From assembly GCF_000327065.1 (NCBI RefSeq), contig NC_019936.1, positions 248,001 to 312,000 on the forward strand: DNA of 64,000 nt. The letters run 5' to 3'. Of this stretch, positions 56,757 to 64,000 are shown one piece after another. The position numbers were made by a program, and so were the translations under genes. Origin of the DNA: Stutzerimonas stutzeri RCH2 (lineage in GTDB: Bacteria > Pseudomonadota > Gammaproteobacteria > Pseudomonadales > Pseudomonadaceae). Within the stretch, counting starts at the first letter, position 1. Each line of letters begins with the position of its first letter. A model generated the notes under the pieces. The model saw nothing but the letters and a program-made list of their open reading frames with translations, was not told the DNA's origin and ran no database searches.

Positions 56757-57152
56757 ATGCAGCAGAACACCCATAGCACGCTGATCGGCTATCTCCTGTG
56801 GATATTCGGTTTTCTCGGTTCCCATCGCTTCTACTACGGCAAACCCATCACCGGCACCATCTGGTTCTTCACCCTCGGCCTGTTCTTCGTCGGCTGGATC
56901 ATCGACCTGTTTCTGATCCCATCGATGGATCGTGAAGCGGACATGCGCTTCCAGCCGGGGCCCATCGACTACACGGTCGGCTGGATACTGCTGACCTTTC
57001 TCGGTGTGTTCGGCGTACACCGCATGTATCAGGGCAAGTGGATCACGGGGATCCTCTACCTGTTTACCGGCGGTTTGTTTTTCATCGGTGTGCTTTACGA
57101 CTTCTGGACGCTGAATTCGCAAATATCCGAGCGCAACCTGGCGCGGAGCTGA
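56757..57152 (+). CDS. TM2 domain protein
   Basis: A 131-residue inner-membrane protein with two similar halves, each a TM2-type hairpin: LWIFGFLGSHRFYYGKPITGTIWFFTLGLFFVGWIID and LTFLGVFGVHRMYQGKWITGILYLFTGGLFFIGVLYD. The repeated GxHRxYxGK motif is characteristic. Function unknown. Divergent from the radical SAM gene. Confidence 0.9.
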   Translation: MQQNTHSTLIGYLLWIFGFLGSHRFYYGKPITGTIWFFTLGLFFVGWIIDLFLIPSMDREADMRFQPGPIDYTVGWILLTFLGVFGVHRMYQGKWITGILYLFTGGLFFIGVLYDFWTLNSQISERNLARS

Positions 57153-57174
57153 AGGAGTAGGGCAGAAACTTCTG

Positions 57175-57205
57175 GCAGGCATGGACGTATCGATGTCCAG
57201 CCTGC
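57175..57205. terminator. Hairpin between the TM2 gene and pyrC'
   Basis: GCAGGC and TGGAC (57175-57186, one A bulge) pair with GTCCA and GCCTGC (57195-57205), an 11-bp stem between convergent genes. No long T-run; probably a bidirectional transcript end. Confidence 0.55.
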
Positions 57206-57219
57206 ACAGATCTGGCGCT

Positions 57220-58494
57220 TCAGCCTTCGAAGCTGACGTGGCCGTCGACGATGGTGTAGCGCACCGAGCCCGGCAGGCAGTGGCCCATGAACGGGCAATT
57301 GCGGCCTTTGGAATACCAGCGCTCGCCAACCAGGGTCGAGCTGTGTCGATCGAACAGCACCAGGTCGGCGGCCTGACCGGCCTGCAGCCTGCCGGCGGGC
57401 AGTTGCAGCGCGGCGGCGGGGCCGTTGGTCAGGCGCGCCAGCAGGGTCGGCAGGTCGAGCAGGCCGTCGTCCACCAACGTCAGCGCCAGTGGCAGCAGGA
57501 TCTCGGCACTGCTGATACCCGGTTCGGTTTCGCCGAACGGGGCCAGCTTGGCGTCGGTTTCGTGTGGCTGGTGATGGCTGGAAATCGCCGAGATCACGCC
57601 GGCCTTGACCGCCTCGCGCAGACCATCGCGATCCGCTGCGCTGCGCAGCGGCGGCTGTACGTGATACAGGCTGGAGAATCCATGCAGCGCTTCGTCGGTG
57701 AGGATCAGTTGATACATCGCCACGTCGGCGGTTACCGGCAGGCCGCGAGCCTGTGCCTGAGCGATCATTTCCGCGCCACGGGCGCTGGTCAGCTGGGCGA
57801 AATGAGCGCGAACGCCGGACTTTTCCACCAGTAGCAGATTGCGCGCCAGCGCTACGGTCTCCGCGGTTTCGGGGATTCCCGACAGGCCGAGGAAACTGGC
57901 GGTGGCGCCTTCGTGGGCAAGCCCACCTTCGGCCAGGTCGCGGTCCTGAGAGTGGAAGATCACCGTCAGATCGAAGGTGGCGGCATATTCCAAGGCGCGG
58001 CGCAGGTTGCGATTGCTGGCAAATTCGGTGAGGCCGTTACCGAAAGCGACGCAGCCGGCTTCGCGCAACGCGACCAGTTCCGACAGCTGCTCGCCAGCCA
58101 GATTGCGCGTCAGCGCGCCGATGGGAAATACCTTGGCGTGGCCCGACTCGCGGGCACGATCGAGGATCAGCTCGGTGACTGCCGCAGTGTCCAGGACCGG
58201 GCGCGTCTGCGGCGGGCAGCACAGGCTGGTGATGCCGCCGGCCGCTGCTGCGAGGGTCTCGCTGGCAATGCTGCCCTTGCGGCTGTAGCCAGGCTCGCGC
58301 AGCGCCACGGCGAGATCGACCAGGCCGGGTGCGGCGATCAGCCCCTGGCCATCGATCGTCCGTTGCGCTTCGAAACCAGCCGGGGCCTGGCCGATGGCGG
58401 CGATCTTGCCATGTTGCAGGAAAATATCGGCGACTTCGTCACGCCCGCTGACGGGGTCGATCACGCGCGCGCCGAGGATTCGAATTGCCACCAT
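57220..58494 (-). CDS. pyrC': Dihydroorotase-like protein PyrC' (catalytically inactive)
   Basis: A 424-residue amidohydrolase-fold protein that assembles with aspartate transcarbamoylase rather than hydrolysing dihydroorotate. The metal HxH of active enzymes is lost: the motif reads DLAVALREPG instead of DLHVHLREPG, and the later DHAPH motif reads SSHHQPH. Pseudomonas pyrB is known to need such a partner for ATCase assembly. The ATG at 58494 overlaps the pyrB stop (TGATG). A separate active dihydroorotase is expected elsewhere in the genome. Confidence 0.94.
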   Translation of the reverse strand: MVAIRILGARVIDPVSGRDEVADIFLQHGKIAAIGQAPAGFEAQRTIDGQGLIAAPGLVDLAVALREPGYSRKGSIASETLAAAAGGITSLCCPPQTRPVLDTAAVTELILDRARESGHAKVFPIGALTRNLAGEQLSELVALREAGCVAFGNGLTEFASNRNLRRALEYAATFDLTVIFHSQDRDLAEGGLAHEGATASFLGLSGIPETAETVALARNLLLVEKSGVRAHFAQLTSARGAEMIAQAQARGLPVTADVAMYQLILTDEALHGFSSLYHVQPPLRSAADRDGLREAVKAGVISAISSHHQPHETDAKLAPFGETEPGISSAEILLPLALTLVDDGLLDLPTLLARLTNGPAAALQLPAGRLQAGQAADLVLFDRHSSTLVGERWYSKGRNCPFMGHCLPGSVRYTIVDGHVSFEG

Positions 58495-59510
58495 CACTGC
58501 TGCTCCTCGGATACGGATTCGGAATCGATCTGGCGCTGCGCAGTCTGGCCGCTCATTGCCATGGACAGCACCGCCATGCGGATGGCGATACCGTAAGTGA
58601 CCTGGTTGAGGATCACCGATTGCGGGCCGTCTGCCACCGCCGACTCGATTTCCACGCCGCGGTTGATTGGGCCAGGGTGCATGACGATGGCGTCGGGCTT
58701 GGCCAACGCCAGGCGCTGAGTGTTCAGGCCATAGAGTTTGTAGAACTCGCCTTCGCTGGGCAGCAGGCCGCCCTGCATGCGCTCACGCTGCAGGCGCAGC
58801 ATGATCACCACATCGACGTCACGCAGGCCTTCGTTCATGTCGGTGAACACGCGCACGCCGTACTGTTCGATGCCCTCGGGAAGCAGGGTTTTCGGTGCGA
58901 TGACGCGGATATCCGGGCAGCCAAGCGTCTTCAGCGCCAGCATGTTCGAGCGCGCCACCCGCGAGTGCAGGATGTCGCCGACGATGGCGACCGAGAGGTT
59001 CTCGAAGCTGCCTTTGTGCCGGCGGATGGTGAGCATGTCGAGCATGCCCTGGGTCGGGTGTGCATGGCGCCCGTCGCCGCCATTGATGACCGCAACCTGG
59101 GGGCTGACATGCTCGGCGATGAAGTGCGCGGCACCAGAATCGGCGTGGCGCACCACGAACATGTCCGCGGCCATGGCTTCCAGGTTGCGCAAGGTGTCGG
59201 TCAGGGTCTCGCCCTTGCTGGTGGAGGAGGTCGACACGTTCAACGTGATCACGTCTGCCGACAAGCGCTGGGCCGCCAGTTCGAAGGTCGTGCGGGTGCG
59301 TGTGGAGTTCTCGAAGAACACATTGCAGACCGTCTTGCCGCGCAACAGCGGAACCTTCTTCACGGCCCGGGCGCCGACCTCGAGGAAAGAGTCAGCAGTG
59401 TCGAGGATCTCCGTGAGCAGCTCGCGGGGCAGGCCGTCGAGGGAGAGGAAGTGGCGCAGCTGGCCTTGGTCGTTCAGCTGTAGCGGGCGCTTGGCGTCGG
59501 TGGGCGTCAT
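58494..59510 (-). CDS. pyrB: Aspartate carbamoyltransferase catalytic subunit
   Basis: A 338-residue enzyme for the committed step of pyrimidine synthesis. Carbamoyl-phosphate motif [23 protein letters not shown], and [10 protein letters not shown] are all intact. The N-terminal extension before LSLDGLP is typical of Pseudomonas class A ATCase, where it binds regulatory nucleotides. Overlaps pyrC'. Confidence 0.97.
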   Translation of the reverse strand: MTPTDAKRPLQLNDQGQLRHFLSLDGLPRELLTEILDTADSFLEVGARAVKKVPLLRGKTVCNVFFENSTRTRTTFELAAQRLSADVITLNVSTSSTSKGETLTDTLRNLEAMAADMFVVRHADSGAAHFIAEHVSPQVAVINGGDGRHAHPTQGMLDMLTIRRHKGSFENLSVAIVGDILHSRVARSNMLALKTLGCPDIRVIAPKTLLPEGIEQYGVRVFTDMNEGLRDVDVVIMLRLQRERMQGGLLPSEGEFYKLYGLNTQRLALAKPDAIVMHPGPINRGVEIESAVADGPQSVILNQVTYGIAIRMAVLSMAMSGQTAQRQIDSESVSEEQQ

Positions 59511-59567
59511 CGCAGGATCTCGGTGGGCGGCTAGAGATGGACTGTAGTGCGGAAGCTACCGACTCGC

Positions 59568-60080
59568 TCAGGAGGGGCTGGTTTCCGTCTGTTGCTCGAG
59601 GGCCAGGGGCTCCGGCCCGATCAGCTTGATGCGCTGCTCCGGCGCCAACGACAGAGTGGCGCCGACTACGTCTGGGCGAATCGGCAGTTCGCGGGCGTTC
59701 AGGTCGAGCAGGCAGACCAGCGTCACGCTGGCGGGGCGACCGTAATCGAACAGTTCGTTGAGCGCGGCTCGGATGGTGCGGCCGGTCATCAGCACATCGT
59801 CGATCAGTACCAGGTGCTGCCCTTCGATCTCGAATGGCAGTTCCGATGGCTGAACCTGGGGGTGCAAACCCTTCTGGGTGAAGTCATCGCGATAAAAGGA
59901 AACGTCGAGGATGCCGAGCGGTTCGTTCTGCGCTCGCGCCGCTAGGATCGCCTGGGCGACCCAGACGCCGCCGGTACGAATGCCGATGAAACGTGGCTCC
60001 TGGATGTCACGGTCGCTCAGGTACTGCTTCAGTGCGGCGACCATCTCGGGCAGCAGCTGTTCGGGGTTGGGCAGGATCAT
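59568..60080 (-). CDS. pyrR: PyrR bifunctional regulator/uracil phosphoribosyltransferase
   Basis: A 170-residue type I phosphoribosyltransferase. PRPP motif [28 protein letters not shown] at the N-terminus. In pseudomonads it sits upstream of pyrBC' and regulates pyrimidine genes. No attenuator hairpin with T-run was seen in the 57-bp gap to pyrB. Confidence 0.95.
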   Translation of the reverse strand: MILPNPEQLLPEMVAALKQYLSDRDIQEPRFIGIRTGGVWVAQAILAARAQNEPLGILDVSFYRDDFTQKGLHPQVQPSELPFEIEGQHLVLIDDVLMTGRTIRAALNELFDYGRPASVTLVCLLDLNARELPIRPDVVGATLSLAPEQRIKLIGPEPLALEQQTETSPS

Positions 60081-60102
60081 GAGATCTCCTTCAGGGTCCG
60101 GA

Positions 60103-60531
60103 TCAGGCGGCGGGGTGATCGCTCAGCCAGCCTTCCAGTAGTAGAGCTGCGGCCAGGGCATCCACCGGGCGGTCGCGGTAGCCGCCGTGCTGGCCTTGGC
60201 GCAGGCGCTCGCCTTTGGCTTCGAACGTGGTCAGGCGCTCGTCGTGGGTGTGTACCGGCAGGTTGAAGCGTCCATGGAGCCGGCGCGCAAACTTTTCGGC
60301 TCGGGCGCTCATGTCGCTTGGCGTACCATCCATATTAAGGGGCAGGCCGACGACCAGCGCATCCGGCTGCCACTCACGCATCAAGGCCTCGATCTGCTGC
60401 CAGTCCGGCACGCCATTCTGCGCCTTGAGCACGCAGAGCTCGCGCGCCTGCCCGGTGATCATCTGGCCGACGGCGACGCCGATCTGTTTGGTGCCGTAAT
60501 CGAAGCCGAGCAGCAGGCGAGGCGCGCTCAT
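60103..60531 (-). CDS. ruvX: Holliday junction resolvase-like YqgF/RuvX
   Basis: A 142-residue RNase H-fold nuclease: [17 protein letters not shown] (catalytic Asp), [22 protein letters not shown] and the C-terminal [13 protein letters not shown]. Involved in 16S rRNA 3' maturation in E. coli. Start overlaps the yqgE stop by 4 bp. Confidence 0.95.
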   Translation of the reverse strand: MSAPRLLLGFDYGTKQIGVAVGQMITGQARELCVLKAQNGVPDWQQIEALMREWQPDALVVGLPLNMDGTPSDMSARAEKFARRLHGRFNLPVHTHDERLTTFEAKGERLRQGQHGGYRDRPVDALAAALLLEGWLSDHPAA

Positions 60532-61097
60532 GCGTGGCCGACCTGGGTACTGAGCAGGCGCAGGTCGACGCCCAGCGATGCGGCCGCTGCGTTCAGGCGC
60601 TGGTCGTAGGGCAGATCGAAGAGGATTTCCGTGCTCGCCGGGCAGCTGAGCCAGGCGTTGTCAGCCAGTTCGGCCTCCAGCTGCCCTGCTTCCCAGCCGG
60701 CGTAGCCCAGGGCGATGAAATGCCGGGCGGGGCCTTGGCCATCGGCGATGGCGAACAGCACGTCCTGTGACGTGGACATGCCGAGCGGGCCGAGCGCCAG
60801 CGTGGCCTGAAATTGATGATCGGCAGAATGCAGGACGAAACCGCGGTCTGTCTGCACCGGGCCGCCGGAAAAGATCGGCAGGCTCTGGCACAGCGATGGA
60901 ATCGGCCCGTCTGGGCGCAACTGTTCCAGAACATCGGCCAGACTGAGTCCGTTCGGTCGATTGATGATCAGGCCCATGGCGCCCTCTGCGCCGTGCTCGA
61001 TGAGGTAGATCAGCGTTTGGGCAAAGTTCGGATCGGCCATCTGGGGCATGGCGATCAGAAAGTGATGCTTGAGGTAACTGGGCGCGGTGCTTTTCAT
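60528..61097 (-). CDS. algH: UPF0301/YqgE (AlgH) family protein
   Basis: A 189-residue cytoplasmic protein of the YqgE family (LKHHFLIAMPQMADPNFAQTLIYLIEH, GAMGLIINRP, FSGGPVQTDRGFVLH). The P. aeruginosa member is called AlgH and influences alginate. No enzymatic motif is known. Coupled to ruvX. Confidence 0.93.
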   Translation of the reverse strand: MKSTAPSYLKHHFLIAMPQMADPNFAQTLIYLIEHGAEGAMGLIINRPNGLSLADVLEQLRPDGPIPSLCQSLPIFSGGPVQTDRGFVLHSADHQFQATLALGPLGMSTSQDVLFAIADGQGPARHFIALGYAGWEAGQLEAELADNAWLSCPASTEILFDLPYDQRLNAAAASLGVDLRLLSTQVGHA

Positions 61098-61160
61098 GCG
61101 CGCTAGCTTAAGCGTTGCTCTGCTTTCCGGCTACAGGTGCGACGGTTGGTCCAGCGATGG

Positions 61161-62054
61161 TCAGCGGCTGGAAAGCTTGTCGCCGCGCTCGAAGCGCCAG
61201 GTGCGAATGATCTCGACCTGATCGAATTTCTGTGCCAGTTCGCCGGTGAAGGGCGCAAAAGGCGCTGCCAGTCGCACGATGCGCAGCGCGGCATCATCTA
61301 GCACCGGCTGGCCGGAGGACTCGATCACGCGCAACTCTTGTACGGTGCCGTCACGGTTGATGGTCACTAGCATGCGCAGGCTGCCGTAGATCTGCTGGCG
61401 ACGCGCTTCGTCCGGGTAGTTGAGATTGCCGATGCGCTCGACCTTCTTGCGCCATTCATCGCGGTACCAGGCGCTGATATCGCGCATGGTGGCAGCGCTA
61501 TTCTGCCGGCTGACCCTTGGCCGTTTGGCGTAGCGCTCGACGTCATGTGCCAGCTCAGCTTCGAGGCTGGCGATTTCGGCGCTCAGCTGAGAGCTGTCGA
61601 ACGCCGGAGCGGCCTGCGGTTCGGGCTGCGGCTGGGTCTGCTGCTTGGTATCAGCCTTGTCCGGCTGCCGGCTGCGGGTGGTGACGACTGTTTTCGCCGG
61701 TTCCGGTTGCGTGCTGCGCGGTGGTGCTGCCGGTGGCGTCACCTTGCGCACCTCGGTGTCCTGAAAGGGCGCCTGCTCGGTGGTTTTTGGCGACGCCTTG
61801 TGCTCCAGCGTGCCGCTGCCCTGCTGGTTGTCCTGGGCGAGAAAGTCTGCTTCCTTGGGCTTTTCCTCGCTCTTGAACGTTGACAGAGTGATTTCCAGCG
61901 TCTTGCTGATCTGTTTCGGTTCGGACAGCGTGAAGCCCAGGCCGAGAATTAGGGCCAGGTGCAATGCGGCAGCTAAAAAAAGCGTGAAGCCGAGCCGGTC
62001 CGCCGGGCGGACTCGGGTGGTTTCAGGCGCAGGTTGGCGGATAGCGGCGTTCAT
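61161..62054 (-). CDS. TonB family protein
   Basis: A 297-residue energy transducer. One N-terminal membrane anchor (LGFTLFLAAALHLALILGLGF), a Pro/Glu/Lys/Gln-rich periplasmic linker (about 45-170), and a C-terminal TonB domain (RIGNLNYPDEARRQQIYGSLRMLVTINRDGTV, IRTWRF). The position upstream of gshB-pilG matches tonB3 of P. aeruginosa, which is linked to twitching motility. No exbB/exbD nearby. The start at 62054 avoids an unlikely N-terminal extension. Confidence 0.9.
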   Translation of the reverse strand: MNAAIRQPAPETTRVRPADRLGFTLFLAAALHLALILGLGFTLSEPKQISKTLEITLSTFKSEEKPKEADFLAQDNQQGSGTLEHKASPKTTEQAPFQDTEVRKVTPPAAPPRSTQPEPAKTVVTTRSRQPDKADTKQQTQPQPEPQAAPAFDSSQLSAEIASLEAELAHDVERYAKRPRVSRQNSAATMRDISAWYRDEWRKKVERIGNLNYPDEARRQQIYGSLRMLVTINRDGTVQELRVIESSGQPVLDDAALRIVRLAAPFAPFTGELAQKFDQVEIIRTWRFERGDKLSSR

Positions 62055-62099
62055 CGCAGGTCGGGTCGGCTCGAAGTGCCGCGCAGTCTGCCGGCTTTG

Positions 62100-62155
62100 A
62101 GCTGGGAGCCGCAAGCTCCAAGCTCAAAGCTGTTAGCTGGTTCAAGCTTGCAGCT
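62100..62155. repeat. AGCT heptamer array at the gshB 3' end
   Basis: AGCT occurs at 62100, 62114, 62121, 62128, 62135, 62145 and 62152, mostly exactly 7 bases apart and usually as AAGCT. The array covers the gshB stop codon and the gap before tonB. Similar AGCT-rich degenerate repeats occur in other Pseudomonas intergenic regions. Confidence 0.7.
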
Positions 62156-63092
62156 TGCCCGCGATCGCGTCCATGAGGCGCTCGCCGATTCGGGTATCGA
62201 AGGCGTTGTCGATTTCGCGGATGCAGGTGGGGCTGGTGATGTTGATTTCGGTGAGGTAGTCACCGATTACGTCCAGGCCGACAAACAGCAGACCGCGCTT
62301 GCGCAACTCCGGGCCGACGATTGCTGCGATCTCACGATCACGATCGGATAGCGGTTGTGCCACACCTCGGCCGCCCGCGGCGAGATTGCCACGCGTTTCA
62401 CCCGCTGCGGGAATTCGTGCCAAGCAATACGGAATCGGCTCTCCGTCGATCATCAGGATGCGTTTGTCGCCGTCCTTGATAGCCGGGACGTAGCGCTGCG
62501 CCATGATCTGCCTGCTGCCGTGTTCGGTCAGCACTTCGAGAATGACGGACAGGTTGGGGTCGCCTTCGCGATGACGGAAGATCGAGGCGCCGCCCATCTC
62601 GTCGAGGGGTTTGAGAATGATGTCACGGTGCTCGCGGGCGAACTCGCGGAGAATGTCCGAGCGCCGACTGACCAGTGTCGGAGGCGTGCATTGCGGAAAT
62701 TGCGTGGCGAAAAATTTCTCGTTGCAGTCGCGCAGGCTCTGCGGGCGGTTGACTACCAGCGTTCCGGCCTTTTCCGCCAGCTCCAGCAGATAGGTTGCGT
62801 AGATGTACTCGCTGTTGAAGGGCGGATCCTTGCGCATGAGGATCACGTCCAGGTCAGCTAGGGCTGCGTCGATTTCCTCATCCGTCTCGAACCAGTGCTG
62901 CGGGTCGTTGAATACCCGTAGCGGGCACATGCGTGCACGAGCCTGGTCGCCGAGCTGATAAAGGTCGCGTTGCTCCATATAGAACAGTGTCCAGTCGCGC
63001 GCCTGAGCCGCCAGCAGCATGGCCAGCGAGCTGTCCTTCTTGAAGGCGATCTGCGCGATAGGGTCCATGATGATCCCGACGCGAACGGTCAT
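62142..63092 (-). CDS. gshB: Glutathione synthetase
   Basis: A 316-residue ATP-grasp enzyme adding glycine to gamma-glutamylcysteine. Motifs: IMDPIAQIAFKKDSSLAML at the N-terminus, FATQFPQCTPPTLVSR, IILKPLDEMGGASIFR, and INITSPTCIREID at the end. The last codons lie in the AGCT heptamer array. No match to the bifunctional GshF form. Confidence 0.97.
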   Translation of the reverse strand: MTVRVGIIMDPIAQIAFKKDSSLAMLLAAQARDWTLFYMEQRDLYQLGDQARARMCPLRVFNDPQHWFETDEEIDAALADLDVILMRKDPPFNSEYIYATYLLELAEKAGTLVVNRPQSLRDCNEKFFATQFPQCTPPTLVSRRSDILREFAREHRDIILKPLDEMGGASIFRHREGDPNLSVILEVLTEHGSRQIMAQRYVPAIKDGDKRILMIDGEPIPYCLARIPAAGETRGNLAAGGRGVAQPLSDRDREIAAIVGPELRKRGLLFVGLDVIGDYLTEINITSPTCIREIDNAFDTRIGERLMDAIAGKLQA

Positions 63093-63328
63093 GAGGTGTT
63101 CTCCGGCAGTGGGCGGCAGCGGGCCGCCAGTGGCTCAAAATGTCGCTGCAGATTGGCCGTGGTTGTGCACTGGGTCAAGGAAAATCCGGATGCTTTTCCG
63201 GTTGATAGCGCGTGCATGAGGAGTGTGCTAAAAAGGTCCGGCGATTGGGTGCAGCCCATCGGTGGCAGGGCCTCCGGCGCACTGACATAACGATAAACTA
63301 CGACTCACCGAGGCGATGGTAGGGCGAA

Positions 63329-63736
63329 ATGGAACAGCACTCCGAGGGCTTGAAGGTCATGGTGATCGACGATTCGAAAACGATTCGTCGTACCGCTGAA
63401 ACCCTGCTGAAGAAAGTAGGATGCGATGTCATCACCGCAGTGGACGGTTTCGATGCGCTCGCCAAGATTGCGGATACTCATCCCCGCATCATCTTCGTCG
63501 ATATTATGATGCCCAGGCTGGACGGATATCAGACCTGCGCATTGATCAAGAACAACAGCTCCTTCAAGTCGACGCCAGTCATCATGCTGTCTTCCAAAGA
63601 TGGCCTGTTCGACAAGGCGAAAGGGCGTATTGTCGGCTCCGATCAATACCTTACCAAGCCGTTCAGCAAAGAAGAGCTGCTCGGTGCGATCAAGGCTCAT
63701 GTCCCTGACTTCGCGCCGGTGGAGCAAGCATCCTGA
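63329..63736 (+). CDS. pilG: Twitching motility response regulator PilG
   Basis: A 135-residue single-domain receiver of the Pil-Chp chemosensory system. VMVIDDSKTIRR holds the acidic pair, the phosphoacceptor Asp is in FVDIMMPRLDGY, and KPFSKEEL holds the conserved Lys. The 236-bp upstream gap contains a small CCGGA/TCCGG stem (63186-63201) but no clear promoter was assigned. Confidence 0.97.
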   Translation: MEQHSEGLKVMVIDDSKTIRRTAETLLKKVGCDVITAVDGFDALAKIADTHPRIIFVDIMMPRLDGYQTCALIKNNSSFKSTPVIMLSSKDGLFDKAKGRIVGSDQYLTKPFSKEELLGAIKAHVPDFAPVEQAS

Positions 63737-63779
63737 AGTTCGGCATTGTTTGCCGCTGAAGCCTTCCTATGGAGAAATC

Positions 63780-64000
63780 ATGGCTCGCGTTCTGATTGTT
63801 GATGATTCGCCGACCGAAATGTACAAGCTCACCGCCATGCTGGAGAAGCACGGCCATGTGGTGCTGAAAGCCGAGAACGGTGCCGATGGCGTTGCGCTGG
63901 CGCGCCAGGAAAAACCGGACGCCGTACTGATGGATATCGTCATGCCGGGGCTGAATGGTTTCCAGGCCACGCGTCAGCTGACCAAAGATTCTGAAACCAG
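63780..64000 (+). CDS. pilH: Twitching motility response regulator PilH (partial, cut by window end)
   Basis: The first 73 codons of a receiver protein: MARVLIVDDSPTEMYKL with the acidic pair, and the phosphoacceptor Asp in LMDIVMPGLNGF. GGAG lies 5 bases before the ATG at 63780, 43 bp after pilG. The gene continues beyond the window. Confidence 0.95.
   Translation, partial: MARVLIVDDSPTEMYKLTAMLEKHGHVVLKAENGADGVALARQEKPDAVLMDIVMPGLNGFQATRQLTKDSET

Noticed and set aside
59511..59567. PyrR-type attenuator before pyrB
   Set aside because: Only 57 bases, without a terminator hairpin plus T-run or an obvious PyrR-binding loop.

Overview
This window reads as a continuous stretch of a gamma-proteobacterial chromosome, almost certainly a Pseudomonas of the stutzeri (Stutzerimonas) type. 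Codon use is GC-rich (about 60-66 % in most genes). The conserved gene order mutM / ggt-ferredoxin-coaD / ftsYEX-rpoH / thiSG-trmB / hemW-rdgB-metWX / proC-yggS / pilTU / pyrBC'-pyrR-ruvX-yqgE-tonB-gshB / pilGH matches, from memory, the P. aeruginosa PA0355-PA0409 neighbourhood. No rRNA, tRNA, CRISPR array, insertion sequence, phage gene or replication origin was seen. No stretch longer than about 300 bases lacks a gene.

Layout. 0.1-7.5 kb: PfpI-like protein, HDOD protein, mutM, a small secreted protein, a Na/Pi transporter, then (minus strand) ferredoxin-ggt and coaD. 7.5-11.9 kb: a minus-strand oxidation module (aldehyde dehydrogenase, Tat-exported small subunit, GMC oxidoreductase) with a divergent TetR gene and a palindromic operator. 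11.9-19.3 kb: the clearest accessory block, a four-gene translationally coupled operon wecB-nfrB-nfrA-ybcH of lower GC. It is predicted to make and export an N-acetylmannosamine-type polysaccharide under c-di-GMP control, resembling the phage N4 receptor glycan system of E. coli. 19.3-28.5 kb: YheT-like hydrolase, a small conserved protein, rsmD, an active/inactive M16 peptidase pair, ftsYEX and rpoH. 28.6-33.3 kb: a CHASE-PAS hybrid histidine kinase and a PAS-GGDEF-EAL protein. 33.4-36.5 kb: mtgA, a DUF423 protein, thiS-thiG and trmB. 36.7-43.0 kb: a DUF1329 protein and the complete arcDABC arginine deiminase operon, with a well placed Anr/Fnr-type site and strong intercistronic hairpins. 43.0-50.7 kb: two small conserved genes, hemW-rdgB, a DUF4426 protein, metW-metX, a dynamin-like GTPase and yggT. 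50.7-54.6 kb: proC-yggS and the divergent pilT-pilU retraction ATPases. 54.6-57.2 kb: a two-gene DNA-repair-type unit (radical SAM protein plus DUF4130 protein) behind a perfect LexA box, and a TM2 protein. 57.2-64.0 kb: pyrimidine genes including a catalytically dead dihydroorotase, ruvX, yqgE, tonB, gshB, and pilG with the start of pilH.

Themes. Several genes pair an active enzyme with a degenerate partner (M16 pair; PyrB with PyrC'). Same-strand neighbours are often coupled by ATGA or TGATG overlaps, and some convergent pairs share their stop codons. The two most promising leads are the wecB-nfrBA-ybcH glycan operon, whose left edge looks like a recombination junction inside the tetR gene, and the LexA-controlled radical SAM/DUF4130 pair. 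All family assignments come from reading motifs by eye; no database search was run.
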